DNA from: Croceibacterium_A sp035555595
GTDB taxonomy: Bacteria; Pseudomonadota; Alphaproteobacteria; Sphingomonadales; Sphingomonadaceae
Direction: 5' to 3'
DNA length: 64,000 nucleotides
Assembly: GCA_035555595.1 (NCBI GenBank)
Contig: DATMGK010000043.1
Span: 11,558-75,557 of the forward strand
Made by a program: the position numbers and the translations under genes. The number at the start of each line of letters is the position of its first letter. The stretch's first letter is position 1. This document shows positions 21,183 to 30,090 of the stretch, piece by piece. A model generated the notes under the pieces. The model worked only from the letters and a program-made list of their open reading frames with translations, ran no database searches and was not told where the DNA came from.

Positions 21183-22541
21183 CTACAGTGCCGAAAGGCC
21201 GAGGAAGCTGGGAACGGGGCCGTTCCATTCGCCGGGGGCGGTGGGTTCGTCTTCCGGTTCCGGGCGGCGAGGTTCCGGGCGACGGGCTTCGGTGCGGCGC
21301 GGTGCGGAACGGGTGCGTTCCGGCTTGCGTTCTTCCGCCTCGACGGCAGCTTTCGGAGCGTCTTCCGCCTTGCGCCGGCGGCTTTCGCGCTTCGGCTTTT
21401 CGGCGGGTTCTTCGTTCGATTTTGCCCCACCCATCTCGTGAACAGGGATTTCGATGCCGGTCAGCTTCTCGACGTTGGCGATCGCTTCCGCATCTTCCGG
21501 GGTGACGAACGTGAACGCCCGGCCCTTTGCCCCGGCGCGGCCCGTGCGGCCAACGCGGTGGACGTAATCGTCCGGGTGCCACGGCGTGTCGAAGTTGAAC
21601 ACGTGGCTGACGCCTTTGACGTCCAGCCCGCGTGCGGCAACGTCAGACGCGACAAGGATATTGACCTCACCGCTCTTGAACCGGTCCAGTTCGGCTATGC
21701 GGCTGGACTGGTCCATGTCGCCGTGGATTTCGCCGCTGCGGAAGCCGTGGCGGCGCAGGCTCTTGTTCAGTTCGCGCACCGTGGTCTTGCGGTTGGCGAA
21801 AATGATCGCGGTCTGCACATCGTCGGTTTCGAGCAGCTGGCGCAGCGCCTCGCGCTTGGCGCGGCTCGACACGAAAACCTTGTGCTGGGCGATGTTGGCA
21901 TTGGCGGAGGCAGGCCGCGCCACCTCGATATACTTCGGATTGCTCAGGAAGCGGTCGGCCAGCTTCTTGATCGGCGGCGGCATCGTGGCCGAGAACAGCA
22001 GCGTCTGGCGATTGGCCGGCAGCTTTTCACAGATGAACTCGATATCCGGGATGAAACCCATGTCGAGCATCCGGTCAGCTTCGTCGATCACCAGAAGGTC
22101 GCAGCCGGTCAGCAGAATCTTGCCGCGTTCGAACAGGTCCATCAGCCTGCCGGGCGTTGCGATCAGCACGTCCACGCCTTCATCCAGCGCCTTGACCTGA
22201 TCGCCCATCTGCACGCCGCCGATAAGCAGCGCCATCTTCAGGTCGTGGTTCTTGCCGTACTTGTCGAAGTTTTCGGCGACCTGCATCGCCAGTTCGCGTG
22301 TAGGTTCCAGAATAAGACTGCGCGGCATGCGCGCGCGGCGGCGGCCGGACGCGAGGATGTCGATCATCGGCAGGACGAAGCTGGCCGTTTTCCCCGTGCC
22401 CGTCTGCGCGATCGCGATCAGATCCTTCATCATCTGGACCTGCGGGATCGCCTGCGCCTGAATGGGCGTGGGTTCGGTATAGCCGGCGGCTTCCACCGCC
22501 TGCAGCAATTCATCAGAGAGGCCGAGATCGGCAAAATTCAT
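21183..22541 (-). CDS. DEAD-box RNA helicase, RhlE-like
   Basis: The 452-residue protein begins at ATG 22541 with the family opening MNFADLGLSDELLQAVEAAG. The motifs are all present: Q motif GYTEPTPIQAQAIP, Walker A AQTGTGKT, PTRELAMQ, DEAD in VIDEADRMLDMG, SAT in LFSATMPP, ARGLDVKGV and HRVGRTGRAG. After residue 370 comes a highly charged Arg/Glu/Pro-rich tail ending VPSFLGLSAL, typical of alphaproteobacterial RhlE proteins and likely to bind RNA. It remodels structured RNA, for example during ribosome assembly or mRNA decay. Confidence 0.94.
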   Translation of the reverse strand: MNFADLGLSDELLQAVEAAGYTEPTPIQAQAIPQVQMMKDLIAIAQTGTGKTASFVLPMIDILASGRRRARMPRSLILEPTRELAMQVAENFDKYGKNHDLKMALLIGGVQMGDQVKALDEGVDVLIATPGRLMDLFERGKILLTGCDLLVIDEADRMLDMGFIPDIEFICEKLPANRQTLLFSATMPPPIKKLADRFLSNPKYIEVARPASANANIAQHKVFVSSRAKREALRQLLETDDVQTAIIFANRKTTVRELNKSLRRHGFRSGEIHGDMDQSSRIAELDRFKSGEVNILVASDVAARGLDVKGVSHVFNFDTPWHPDDYVHRVGRTGRAGAKGRAFTFVTPEDAEAIANVEKLTGIEIPVHEMGGAKSNEEPAEKPKRESRRRKAEDAPKAAVEAEERKPERTRSAPRRTEARRPEPRRPEPEDEPTAPGEWNGPVPSFLGLSAL

Positions 22542-22682
22542 AGGGTGCACAATGTCCGGGTCGTGAGCGGAATGGCCGCCCCCTGTTTCAGGCAAGCGCG
22601 AAAGCACTGCCATGACGTGGCGGCCCCTAGGGCGCACACCCTGCGAAAGTCAAGGAATCGGTCACGGATTCGATCGTATCGT

Positions 22683-23174
22683 TTAGTCGCGTACCACGAC
22701 GAGGCGGTTGAACTGCGCCACCCGGCAATTCGCGCCGGAACGCGATTGCAAGTGATCACGGCCCGAACAGAGCTGCCCGTCAGGCTGCCGCTCCACGTAA
22801 AAGCCGGAATAGAAATCGTCCGAACTGCACGTCCGCTCCAGCGCGGCGGAAAAGATCGAACGGTCGCGCATGAACAGCAGCAGGCGGTTACGTTCGCCCG
22901 GCTGCACGGCAGCGATGGCCGATACGGGGATGCAATCGCCGATCTTCTGTTCGCGGAAAGTGGTCCGTCCTTCATCCTGCTGCTGGCGGGGAATCTGGGA
23001 GAAAGCTCGCTGACTGGTAGAGGGGGAACTGGGCGCGATGCGGATGATCACCCGCTCCTCTATCCGCACCTGCCGCGCCACATCCTCGTCAAGCGCGGCG
23101 CGCGGCCGATCGCCCGATAGCAGGGGCGGCAGCAGCAGCGTAAGCGGCGAGAGGAGAAGCAGAAGGCTGTTCAT
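22683..23174 (-). CDS. secreted protein of unknown function
   Basis: This 163-residue protein has a very hydrophobic Leu-rich N-terminus (signal peptide or anchor, residues 1-19). The middle holds an acidic-basic stretch ending in VIIRIAP, and the C-terminal half carries four cysteines (DCIPV, RTCSSDDFYSGFYVE, QLCSG, ANCRVAQ) that could form two disulfides. I recognise no named domain; the blocks LLLFMRDRSIFSAALERTC and SRSGANCRVAQFNRL give the impression of a conserved sphingomonad protein. Start ATG 23174 lacks a strong ribosome-binding site. Confidence 0.75.
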   Translation of the reverse strand: MNSLLLLLSPLTLLLPPLLSGDRPRAALDEDVARQVRIEERVIIRIAPSSPSTSQRAFSQIPRQQQDEGRTTFREQKIGDCIPVSAIAAVQPGERNRLLLFMRDRSIFSAALERTCSSDDFYSGFYVERQPDGQLCSGRDHLQSRSGANCRVAQFNRLVVVRD

Positions 23175-23303
23175 CAATGGGTTGACCGATGCCCGCGACC
23201 GTTCCGCGCGGCCATGCTTCCCCCTGTAATTCCCCGATTGAATGATTGCTTAACCCGTCAATTGCTCTTTGCAAGCATCCCCCGTCACTGGCAAAGGCGC
23301 GCC

Positions 23304-24737
23304 ATGGCGGACAACGACGCATTCCTGGCCGAAGCCCAGGCCCTGCTCGGCGAACGCGGGCTGACCCGCGACCCCGATCTCCTGCTACCCTGGCTGACCG
23401 ACTGGCGCGGGCGATATACCGGCCGCGCGATGGCCATGGCGTCCCCCGCCTCCACCGGGGAACTATCGGCGCTGATGGCCCTCTGCACCCGCCATGCCGT
23501 GCCTGTGGTTCCGCAGGGGGGCAACAGCGGCATGTCCGGCGGCGCCACGCCTGATGACAGCGGGCAGGCCCTGCTCCTTTCGCTCAGGCGGATGAATGCG
23601 ATCCGGCGGTTCGACCCGGCCGCTCGTGAAGTGACCTGCGAGGCTGGCGTGATCCTCCAGACATTGCATGAGGCGGCAGAGGCAGAGGGCCTGCGTTTCC
23701 CCCTGACGCTGGGCGGCAAGGGTTCGGCAACGATCGGCGGTCTGATTTCCACCAATGCGGGTGGCACTCAGGTGCTGCGGCACGGATCGATGCGGGCGCA
23801 GGTACTAGGGCTGGAAGCCGTGTTGGCCGATGGCCGCATATTCGATGCACTGGTGCCGCTGAAGAAGGACAATCGCGGGTTCGATCTGAAACAGCTGCTG
23901 ATCGGTTCCGAAGGCACGCTGGGCATCGTTACCGCCGCTACTCTGCGACTGATGCCAGCGCTGGCGGACCGCGCGGTGCTGTGGGCCGGGCTGCGTTCGA
24001 TTTCCGCCGCGCGCGAGTTGCTGTTGCAGAGCGAGGCGCTGGCGGGGGACGCGCTGGAAGGTTTCGAGGTGATGCCGCGTCATAGCCTTGAGGCGGTGCT
24101 GGCCCATGTTCCCGGATCGCGCGCGCCGCTGGCTGACCCGCACGAATGGAATGTGCTGATCGAACTGGCCGCCGACGCAGCCCGAGCGCCCGCCCTGCCC
24201 GGCCTGGCGGAGGAATTGCTGGCGAGCGGGTTCGACGCCGGTCTGGTGGAAGACGCCACGATCGCCGCCAATGAAGCGCAGGCGGAACAGTTCTGGCTGC
24301 TGCGGGATGAGATCGCGCCTGCGGAGCGCGCCATCGGGCCTGCGATGCAGCACGATATCTCCGTACCCGTCGCCCGCATGGCCGCCTTCGTTGAAGCGGC
24401 GGTGCCCGATGTGGAGCAACGCTTTCCCGGCACGCGCGGGGTGGCGTTCGGCCATCTGGGCGATGGCAACGTGCACTTTCATGTGCTGGCCCCGGCGGGT
24501 TCTGTGCGCGGAGAGTGGGAGCGATCGGACGGCAAGGCGATCAGCGCCCGTGTGCATGATCTGGTGACGCAGTGGGGCGGATCGATCAGCGCGGAACACG
24601 GAATCGGTCAGATGAAAGTGGGCGAACTGGCCCGGCTAGGCGATCCGGTGCAACTGTCGATGATGCAGGCGGTGAAGCGCGCGCTCGACCCGCTGAATCT
24701 GCTCAATCCGGGAAAGCTCGTGCCGCCTTGCGCCTGA
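23304..24737 (+). CDS. FAD-linked oxidase, GlcD/D-2-hydroxyacid dehydrogenase type
   Basis: The 477-residue flavoenzyme has the PCMH FAD-binding domain (VVPQGGNSGMSGGATPD, then GGLISTNAGGTQVLRHG and IGSEGTLGIVTAATL) followed by the FAD-oxidase C domain with GHLGDGNVHFHV, SAEHGIGQMK and the terminal LNLLNPGKLVP. It would oxidise a D-2-hydroxyacid such as D-lactate, glycolate or D-2-hydroxyglutarate and pass electrons to an ETF or the chain. The exact substrate is not readable. Start ATG 23304, which gives the family length; the frame runs back to 23214 without a site. Confidence 0.92.
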   Translation: MADNDAFLAEAQALLGERGLTRDPDLLLPWLTDWRGRYTGRAMAMASPASTGELSALMALCTRHAVPVVPQGGNSGMSGGATPDDSGQALLLSLRRMNAIRRFDPAAREVTCEAGVILQTLHEAAEAEGLRFPLTLGGKGSATIGGLISTNAGGTQVLRHGSMRAQVLGLEAVLADGRIFDALVPLKKDNRGFDLKQLLIGSEGTLGIVTAATLRLMPALADRAVLWAGLRSISAARELLLQSEALAGDALEGFEVMPRHSLEAVLAHVPGSRAPLADPHEWNVLIELAADAARAPALPGLAEELLASGFDAGLVEDATIAANEAQAEQFWLLRDEIAPAERAIGPAMQHDISVPVARMAAFVEAAVPDVEQRFPGTRGVAFGHLGDGNVHFHVLAPAGSVRGEWERSDGKAISARVHDLVTQWGGSISAEHGIGQMKVGELARLGDPVQLSMMQAVKRALDPLNLLNPGKLVPPCA

Positions 24738-24819
24738 CATGATGCCATTCTAAAGCCCGCCGACGCATTTTCAGGCGCCTGGTATTTGAGCCCGGCGACC
24801 AGCTTTACCGGAGAGAGAT

Positions 24820-25605
24820 ATGGCCAGCGCGCCGCAACCCCAGCTTCCCTTGTTCTACAAAGACCTGATGCCCCTCAACAGCCGCGATCATGGTTCGTGG
24901 CGCGCGCGCTCCGTCGACAAGGCGTCGTGGATCAACAACCAGCACGCCATTCCGCTGACGGTGGAGGAATTCCCGCTGGCGCAGCGCGATTATCCGATCG
25001 TGTTCGCGGCGGGCGAAAACCCCGTGCCGCTGGCGCTGATGGGCCTGAACGAAGGCATCAACGTGTTCTTCGACGATGAAGGCCGGCTGCAGGGCGACCA
25101 CTATGTGCCCGCCTATATCCGCCGCTATCCGTTCCTGCTGGCGAAGCTGCGCCCCGATGCGGACGAAATGTCGCTGTGCTTCGATCCCTCAGCCGATGTT
25201 CTGGGCGAATTTTCCGAAGGCGAAACCCTGTTCGCCGATGGCCAGCCGACCGACCACACCAAGGGCGTGCTCGATTTCTGCGAAAAGTTCGAGGAAGCCG
25301 GTGCCCGCACGCAGGCTTTCGTTGATGAACTGAAGAAGGCCGATCTGCTGATGGACGGCGAAGTGGCCATCACGCAGAACGACAAGCCCGATCAGCCTTT
25401 CATTTATCGCGGCTTCAAGATGGTGAACCAGGACAAGCTGCGCGAACTGGATGAGAAGACGCTGAAGAACTGGAACGAGATCGGCCTGCTGCCGCTGATC
25501 TATGCCCACCTGTTCTCTCTCAACCTGATGCGGGTGATTTTCGCCATGCAGACGGCCAAGGGTCAGGGCCCGGGCGCACAGCAGGTTGGCGGCGCGGCGA
25601 ACTGA
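24820..25605 (+). CDS. SapC family protein
   Basis: This 261-residue protein matches the SapC family by its opening blocks LPLFYKDLMPLNSRDHGSW and WINNQHAIPLTVEEFPLAQR, DYPIVFA, then PAYIRRYPFLLA, and the C-terminal GLLPLIYAHLFSLNLMRVIF. SapC was named in Campylobacter for S-layer work, but members in sphingomonads lie near TonB receptors or tryptophan halogenase-like genes and their function is unknown. There is no signal peptide, so it is probably cytoplasmic. GGAGAGAG just before ATG 24820 is the ribosome-binding site. It is followed by a 220-base hairpin-rich region. Confidence 0.92.
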   Translation: MASAPQPQLPLFYKDLMPLNSRDHGSWRARSVDKASWINNQHAIPLTVEEFPLAQRDYPIVFAAGENPVPLALMGLNEGINVFFDDEGRLQGDHYVPAYIRRYPFLLAKLRPDADEMSLCFDPSADVLGEFSEGETLFADGQPTDHTKGVLDFCEKFEEAGARTQAFVDELKKADLLMDGEVAITQNDKPDQPFIYRGFKMVNQDKLRELDEKTLKNWNEIGLLPLIYAHLFSLNLMRVIFAMQTAKGQGPGAQQVGGAAN

Positions 25606-25639
25606 CGCCCGCGTAAGCCGAAATCAAAAAACAAAGCCG

Positions 25640-25669
25640 AGGGGTGCGACGTTTGCGCGTCGCACCCCT
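25640..25669. terminator. 12-bp hairpin after sapC
   Basis: AGGGGTGCGACG pairs perfectly with CGTCGCACCCCT across six bases. On the + strand no T run follows; on the - strand it is followed by TTTGTTTTTTGATTT, so it may stop leftward transcription as well as mark the end of sapC mRNA. Confidence 0.6.
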
Positions 25670-25693
25670 TGATGCATCTGCAATATCGCTTAA

Positions 25694-25806
25694 ATGAGGG
25701 TTGTCCGGTCGGCGCATCCCTCATGGCCCGGCTGGATAGATGCGCTCTGCGCATCTCCTCCCTGAACCTTGGCCACCTCGTGCGATCCGCACGAGGTGGT
25801 TTTTTA
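25694..25806 (+). ncRNA. candidate small regulatory RNA
   Basis: Three hairpins stand in a row in this non-coding gap: ATGAGGG/CCCTCAT (25694-25724), the perfect AGATGCGC-TCT-GCGCATCT (25738-25756), and a 12-bp terminator hairpin with six Ts. Between the last two is a single-stranded CCTCCCTGAACCTTGG; with the preceding bases it reads CTCCTCCC, complementary to a Shine-Dalgarno sequence. That layout is typical of Hfq-dependent alphaproteobacterial sRNAs such as the alpha-r families. I cannot confirm membership. No clear promoter was found, so it might be cut from the sapC 3' UTR. Confidence 0.5.
25773..25806 (+). terminator. Rho-independent terminator
   Basis: CCACCTCGTGCG pairs perfectly with CGCACGAGGTGG around ATC, followed by TTTTTTA. 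It ends the candidate small RNA and any read-through from sapC. Confidence 0.92.
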
Positions 25807-25824
25807 TGGGCGGTAAGCCCTGCC

Positions 25825-26823
25825 CTATTCCGCCGCCTGCGCCAGACTGTGCCCGGCGGAAAGTTCATCCGCCATCCGCCGCACGAATCGGCCCATGATG
25901 CGCGAAACCGCCGCCAGGCCCGGCCCCGGTTCCCGCAAGGCGGCATCGAGATAAGCGGATCGGCACACTTCTATCTGCATGGCATGGATACCGCGAGCGG
26001 GTGAGGCATGGCGCTCCAGCCCATATCCCCCTGCATAGGGCCGGTTGTGCGCGGCGCGGCATCCCGCCGATGCGAAGAAATCAAGCGCAGCCGCGCTCAG
26101 CGACGTATCGCAGGATGTGCCGAAACGATCGCCGATGACGAAATCGGGCGCCGGCTCGCTTCCGCGCTTCGTCCCAAGCGGCGGCATAGAGTGCAGATCG
26201 ATCAGCAGCGCCGAACCCCAGCGGTCGCGCAGCGCCTCCAGCACTTCGGCCACGGCCGCATGATACGGCTGATGGACCCCCTCGAGTCGAGCCGTCAGTT
26301 CCCCCTCTGTCAGGCGCCTGCGCCACAGTTCGCCCAGCCCCTGCAAACGGCGGGGCACCAGCCCCAACCCGCTGCGCGCCCGCCGCCCCGCCGCAAATCG
26401 TGCCCGGCGATCGGGTGCTGCGCCGGCAACCATTTCCCAATCGATATCGTCGGGCGCCCGATTGAGATCGATCATCGCCCGCGGTGCATGGGCCACCAGC
26501 AGGCCCGCGCCCGTATCTTTCGCGATTCGCGTGGCGACGAGATCGATCAAACGGTCTTCCAGCCGCAACGCAGCCGCTTCCCCGTTCCGCATCGTGCCGA
26601 TGAATTCCGCAGGATAGACCCTGCCCGCATGGGGAACTGCAATCAGCACCGGCACGGGGGCGGAGTGGCGCTGGATCAGAGTATAGGCTGGCTGTCCCGG
26701 AGCGCCCGGAATCTCGCCACCGCCCTTCCCGCCCTCATTGCCAGACGCCTTTTCTCCCATTCGGTCAGTCTCCGCCATTGCGCGAAGCTGGCCCGGAATC
26801 GGCACTGTGTCAAAGCTGGCCAT
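25825..26823 (-). CDS. N-formylglutamate amidohydrolase
   Basis: The protein matches the N-formylglutamate amidohydrolase family, zinc-type enzymes that release formate from N-formyl-L-glutamate, the last step of one histidine degradation route. Visible signs are VLIAVPHAGRVYP, LVAHAPRAMIDLNRAPDD, LLIDLHSMPPLG and ERHASPARGIHAMQIEVCRSAYLD. I use ATG 26823 (332 residues); other ATGs at 26778 and upstream are possible, and the first 50 or so residues look non-conserved. No other hut genes are near. The gene is divergent from cpdR, a pairing I recall from other alphaproteobacteria, so its role may differ from histidine breakdown. Confidence 0.88.
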   Translation of the reverse strand: MASFDTVPIPGQLRAMAETDRMGEKASGNEGGKGGGEIPGAPGQPAYTLIQRHSAPVPVLIAVPHAGRVYPAEFIGTMRNGEAAALRLEDRLIDLVATRIAKDTGAGLLVAHAPRAMIDLNRAPDDIDWEMVAGAAPDRRARFAAGRRARSGLGLVPRRLQGLGELWRRRLTEGELTARLEGVHQPYHAAVAEVLEALRDRWGSALLIDLHSMPPLGTKRGSEPAPDFVIGDRFGTSCDTSLSAAALDFFASAGCRAAHNRPYAGGYGLERHASPARGIHAMQIEVCRSAYLDAALREPGPGLAAVSRIMGRFVRRMADELSAGHSLAQAAE

Positions 26824-26899
26824 TCCCGAGATTCCAAGAGCGGGCCCGGCATCGAGCGCATATGGGGTGCGCAACGACGATTCAGGGCTGGAGATGACC

Positions 26900-27283
26900 A
26901 TGATCCGCATTTTGCTTGCCGAAGACGACGACGCGATGCGCGCCTATCTGGCCCGCGCGCTCGAACAGGCAGGCTATGCCGTAGATGCGGTGGATCGGGG
27001 CACGGCTGCCCTGCCGCTGATCGAACAGACGGATTATGATCTGCTGCTGTCAGATATCGTGATGCCCGAAATGGACGGGATCGAGCTGGCGCAGCGCTGT
27101 TCGGAAATCAGCCCCCACACCCGCGTGATGTTCATCACCGGATTCGCCGCCGTGGCGCTGAAGGCCAGTCAGGAGGCGCCGCGCGCCAAGATGCTGTCCA
27201 AGCCGTTCCACCTGCGCGAACTGGTGATGGAAGTGGATCGCATTTTCGAAGACGCGAAGACAGAAGCACAGTTCCGCCCCTGA
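26900..27283 (+). CDS. cpdR: response regulator CpdR
   Basis: This 127-residue single-domain receiver opens MIRILLAEDDDAMRAYLARA. It has the acid pocket at residues 8-11, phospho-acceptor Asp52 in LLSDIVMPEMDG, Thr80 in FITGFAA and Lys101 in MLSKPFHL. The sequence is that of CpdR, which in its unphosphorylated form primes ClpXP to degrade CtrA and other cell-cycle proteins; CckA and ChpT phosphorylate it. CckA is encoded 15 kb away in this window. The start at 26900 has GGAG six bases upstream; an ATG at 26894 abuts it. The C-terminal AQFRP is slightly longer than in Caulobacter. Confidence 0.9.
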   Translation: MIRILLAEDDDAMRAYLARALEQAGYAVDAVDRGTAALPLIEQTDYDLLLSDIVMPEMDGIELAQRCSEISPHTRVMFITGFAAVALKASQEAPRAKMLSKPFHLRELVMEVDRIFEDAKTEAQFRP

Positions 27284-27373
27284 TCTGAAATCTCCGCGAT
27301 TGGACCCCTTGTCACCACGGGCCGGCGACGCTAGATGGCCCGCCTGCCCCGATGGGGCGGCTCGCGATGGTTC

Positions 27374-27448
27374 GGGCGTATAGCTCAGTGGTAGAGCACT
27401 ATGTTGACATCGTAGGGGTCGCAAGTTCAATCCTTGCTACGCCCACCA
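27374..27448 (+). tRNA. tRNA-Val (GAC anticodon)
   Basis: A 75-nt cloverleaf: acceptor GGGCGTA/TACGCCC, D arm GCTC/GAGC, anticodon stem CTATG/CGTAG with loop TTGACAT (anticodon GAC), T arm GCAAG/CTTGC with TTCAATC, and encoded CCA. A terminator follows 16 bases later. Confidence 0.96.
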
Positions 27449-27463
27449 TCCGGCGAGCCGATG

Positions 27464-27489
27464 AAACCCCGCAGAAATGCGGGGTTTTT
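27464..27489 (+). terminator. Rho-independent terminator after tRNA-Val
   Basis: AAACCCCGCA pairs with TGCGGGGTTT around GAAA, followed by further Ts. Confidence 0.93.
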
Positions 27490-27603
27490 CTTTGCCTCCG
27501 ATCCAGGCGCGCGTGCCAGAAGGATGCCGCGCTTGCATGGCCGCCGCTCGCTCCGTAAGGGACGCGACGTTCCAACCGACAAGCAGCATTCAGGAATTCC
27601 CGT

Positions 27604-28827
27604 ATGGCGAAGATCAAGGTCGTGAACCCCGTCGTCGAAATCGATGGCGACGAGATGACGCGGATCATCTGGCAATGGATCCGTGAACGACTGATCCTCC
27701 CCTACCTCGACATCGACCTGAAGTATTACGACCTCGGTATCGAGAAGCGCGATGAAACGCGCGACCAGATCACCATCGACGCCGCAGAGGCGATCCGCGA
27801 ACACGGCGTGGGCGTGAAGTGCGCCACCATCACTCCGGACGAAGCGCGGGTGGAGGAATTCGACCTCCACGACATGTACAAGAGCCCGAACGGCACCATC
27901 CGCAACATCCTGGGCGGCACGATCTTCCGCGAACCGATCGTGATCCAGAACGTGCCCCGGCTGATCCCCGGCTGGACGGACCCGATCGTGGTCGGCCGCC
28001 ATGCCTTTGGCGACCAGTACCGCGCGACTGACTTCCTCGTACCCGGCGCGGGCAAGCTGCGCCTGGTCTGGGAAGGCGAAAATGGCGAGACGATCGACCG
28101 TGAGGTCTATCAGTTCAAGGCCAGCGGCGTGGCGATGTCGATGTACAACCTCGACGATTCGATCCGCGATTTCGCGCGCGCCAGCTTCAACTATGGCCTC
28201 GACCGCAAGTGGCCGGTGTATCTTTCGACCAAGAACACCATCATCAAGAAGTATGATGGCCGCTTCAAGGACCTGTTCCAGGAAGTGTTCGACAGCGAAG
28301 GCTTCAAGGAAAAGTTCGCCGAAACCGGCATCGTTTACGAACATCGCCTGATCGACGACATGGTGGCCAGCGCGCTGAAGTGGAACGGCAAGTTCATCTG
28401 GGCCTGCAAGAACTATGACGGCGACGTGCAGTCCGATCAGGTCGCACAGGGCTTCGGCAGCCTGGGCCTGATGACCAGCGTTCTGATGACGCCGGACGGC
28501 AAGACGGTGGAAGCCGAAGCCGCCCACGGCACCGTGACCCGCCACTATCGCCAGCATCAACAGGGCAAGGCGACCAGCACCAACCCGATTGCCAGCATCT
28601 TCGCCTGGACGCGTGGCCTGATGTATCGCGGCAAGTTCGACGACACGCCCGATGTCGTCCGCTTTGCCGAGGCGCTGGAAAAGGTCTGCATCGAAACCGT
28701 CGAAAGCGGCCAGATGACCAAGGATCTGGCGCTGCTGATCGGTCCGGATCAGGCGTGGATGACCACCGAACAGTTCTTCGAGGCGATCGTCGTGAACCTC
28801 GAAAAGGAAATGGCCAGCTGGGCCTGA
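27604..28827 (+). CDS. icd: NADP-dependent isocitrate dehydrogenase
   Basis: This 407-residue enzyme converts isocitrate to 2-oxoglutarate and CO2 in the TCA cycle, making NADPH. It is the eukaryote-like homodimeric type common in alphaproteobacteria, seen in KVVNPVVEIDGDEMTRIIWQ, the substrate loop TITPDEARVEEF with YKSPNGTIRNILGGT, and HGTVTRHYRQHQQGKATSTN near the cofactor site. Full length; start ATG 27604. It lies alone between the tRNA-Val terminator and a PEP-CTERM gene. Confidence 0.97.
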   Translation: MAKIKVVNPVVEIDGDEMTRIIWQWIRERLILPYLDIDLKYYDLGIEKRDETRDQITIDAAEAIREHGVGVKCATITPDEARVEEFDLHDMYKSPNGTIRNILGGTIFREPIVIQNVPRLIPGWTDPIVVGRHAFGDQYRATDFLVPGAGKLRLVWEGENGETIDREVYQFKASGVAMSMYNLDDSIRDFARASFNYGLDRKWPVYLSTKNTIIKKYDGRFKDLFQEVFDSEGFKEKFAETGIVYEHRLIDDMVASALKWNGKFIWACKNYDGDVQSDQVAQGFGSLGLMTSVLMTPDGKTVEAEAAHGTVTRHYRQHQQGKATSTNPIASIFAWTRGLMYRGKFDDTPDVVRFAEALEKVCIETVESGQMTKDLALLIGPDQAWMTTEQFFEAIVVNLEKEMASWA

Positions 28828-29067
28828 GCAAATCTCCCCCGGCCTTGAGCCGGAGAGGATAAAAGGGGCGTGGCGAATTTCCGGGCAACCGGATTCGCCG
28901 CGCCCTTTTGCTTTCGGGCTATCAAACGCGGGTCTGCGGCCTTCGCGACGGCGCGGAATTCTGCCCCATTGTGGTACATTCTCTTCTGTCCGCAAAACCG
29001 GGGACAAGCTCGATTGAAGTCTGCTTACATGGCTGTTAGCGGCACACCGCGCAGAGTTTCCCTAAGG

Positions 29068-30033
29068 ATGAATACCTTGATTTCTATCCCGCGTTGTGGC
29101 GCGCTGGCTGCAGCCGCCTTGCTCTCCTGCATCGGCGTTTCTTCCGTCCAGGCAGCATCGGTATATGACTATGACGTCGTATCGTTCGGCAGCTTTTCAT
29201 CCGCCAACACAGAAGTGAACGGAACGCTGGCCGTGGGCGGCGACGCCAACGTCAGCAGCTTTGGCGTCGGCACCAGCCTGAACCCCGGATACGAAGGCCC
29301 TTCGCTGGTGGTCGGCGGTGACCTGACATACAACAATGGAACCGTGTCCCACGGCGATGTGGTTGCCGGCGGCAGCATCAGCGGAAGTGGTCTGACGGTC
29401 AACAACGGCACCAAGACGGCGAACGGCACCGTTCCGATCGACTTTGCGGCCGAACTGGTGAGGATGAAGGGCGTTTCCGCCCTGATCTCCGGGTTGGAAG
29501 CAAACGGCACCGTTTCCAACGGCGGTGGCCTGACGCTGACCGGCACTGACGCCGCGCTCAACGTTTTCACGATCGATGCCAGCGATCTGCTGGTCGGTTC
29601 CGGCCTTGCCGTGTTCATTCCCGATGGCTCTGTTGCCATCATCAATGTCACCGGCGCTTCGTTCAATGCGGCCTACACCGGGGGCTTTACCCTGAATGGG
29701 CAGACGATCTCCAACAGCTCGGCCGATCTTGCGTCTTCGCTGCTGTTCAACTTCGGCGAAGCGCAGGACATTTCGATTTCGGGCAGCTGGGCCGGCAACA
29801 TTCTGGCCCCTGATGCAAGCGTCGATGTGAAGAACGGTGGCTTCTTCGGGTCACTGATCGCGGGCGATGTGACCAGCAGTTCTGAATTCTATCAGGGCCG
29901 CTTCTCCGGCTACGGCGATCTGGTTCCGCCACCGGCTGTGCCGGAACCCGCGACCTGGGCAATGATGATTGTCGGCTTCGGCCTGATCGGCGGCGTGATG
30001 CGGCGCCGCACCCGGCAACCGCGTTTTGCCTGA
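29068..30033 (+). CDS. choice-of-anchor A protein with PEP-CTERM signal
   Basis: The 321-residue exported protein has a signal peptide (residues 1-29, ending SSVQAAS), then a choice-of-anchor A domain, a beta-helix-like repeat region with the phrases VNGTLAVGGDANVSS, LVVGGDLTYNNGTV and GDVVAGGSISGSG. It ends in PAVPEPATWAMMIVGFGLIG and VMRRRTRQP, the PEPxxWA sorting signal read by an exosortase. Such proteins are surface or matrix proteins, perhaps adhesins. ATG 29068 directly follows TAAGG. The C-terminal tail is closely similar to that of the PEP-CTERM gene at 9 kb, as expected if one exosortase serves both. Confidence 0.92.
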   Translation: MNTLISIPRCGALAAAALLSCIGVSSVQAASVYDYDVVSFGSFSSANTEVNGTLAVGGDANVSSFGVGTSLNPGYEGPSLVVGGDLTYNNGTVSHGDVVAGGSISGSGLTVNNGTKTANGTVPIDFAAELVRMKGVSALISGLEANGTVSNGGGLTLTGTDAALNVFTIDASDLLVGSGLAVFIPDGSVAIINVTGASFNAAYTGGFTLNGQTISNSSADLASSLLFNFGEAQDISISGSWAGNILAPDASVDVKNGGFFGSLIAGDVTSSSEFYQGRFSGYGDLVPPPAVPEPATWAMMIVGFGLIGGVMRRRTRQPRFA

Positions 30034-30060
30034 TATTCCGCGACATTGATCGCAACATCG

Positions 30061-30090
30061 AAAGCCCGCCGCATTCCGGCGGGCTTTTTA
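30061..30090 (+). terminator. Rho-independent terminator
   Basis: AAAGCCCGCCG pairs with CGGCGGGCTTT around CATTC, followed by a T tract, 27 bases after the choice-of-anchor A stop. Its A-rich left side also serves the convergent flavin monooxygenase gene. Confidence 0.92.

Noticed and set aside
21111..23120. 669-codon frame on the + strand opposite the DEAD-box helicase
   Set aside because: Shadow of the real gene on the other strand; His/Arg/Asp-rich composition typical of antisense high-GC frames.
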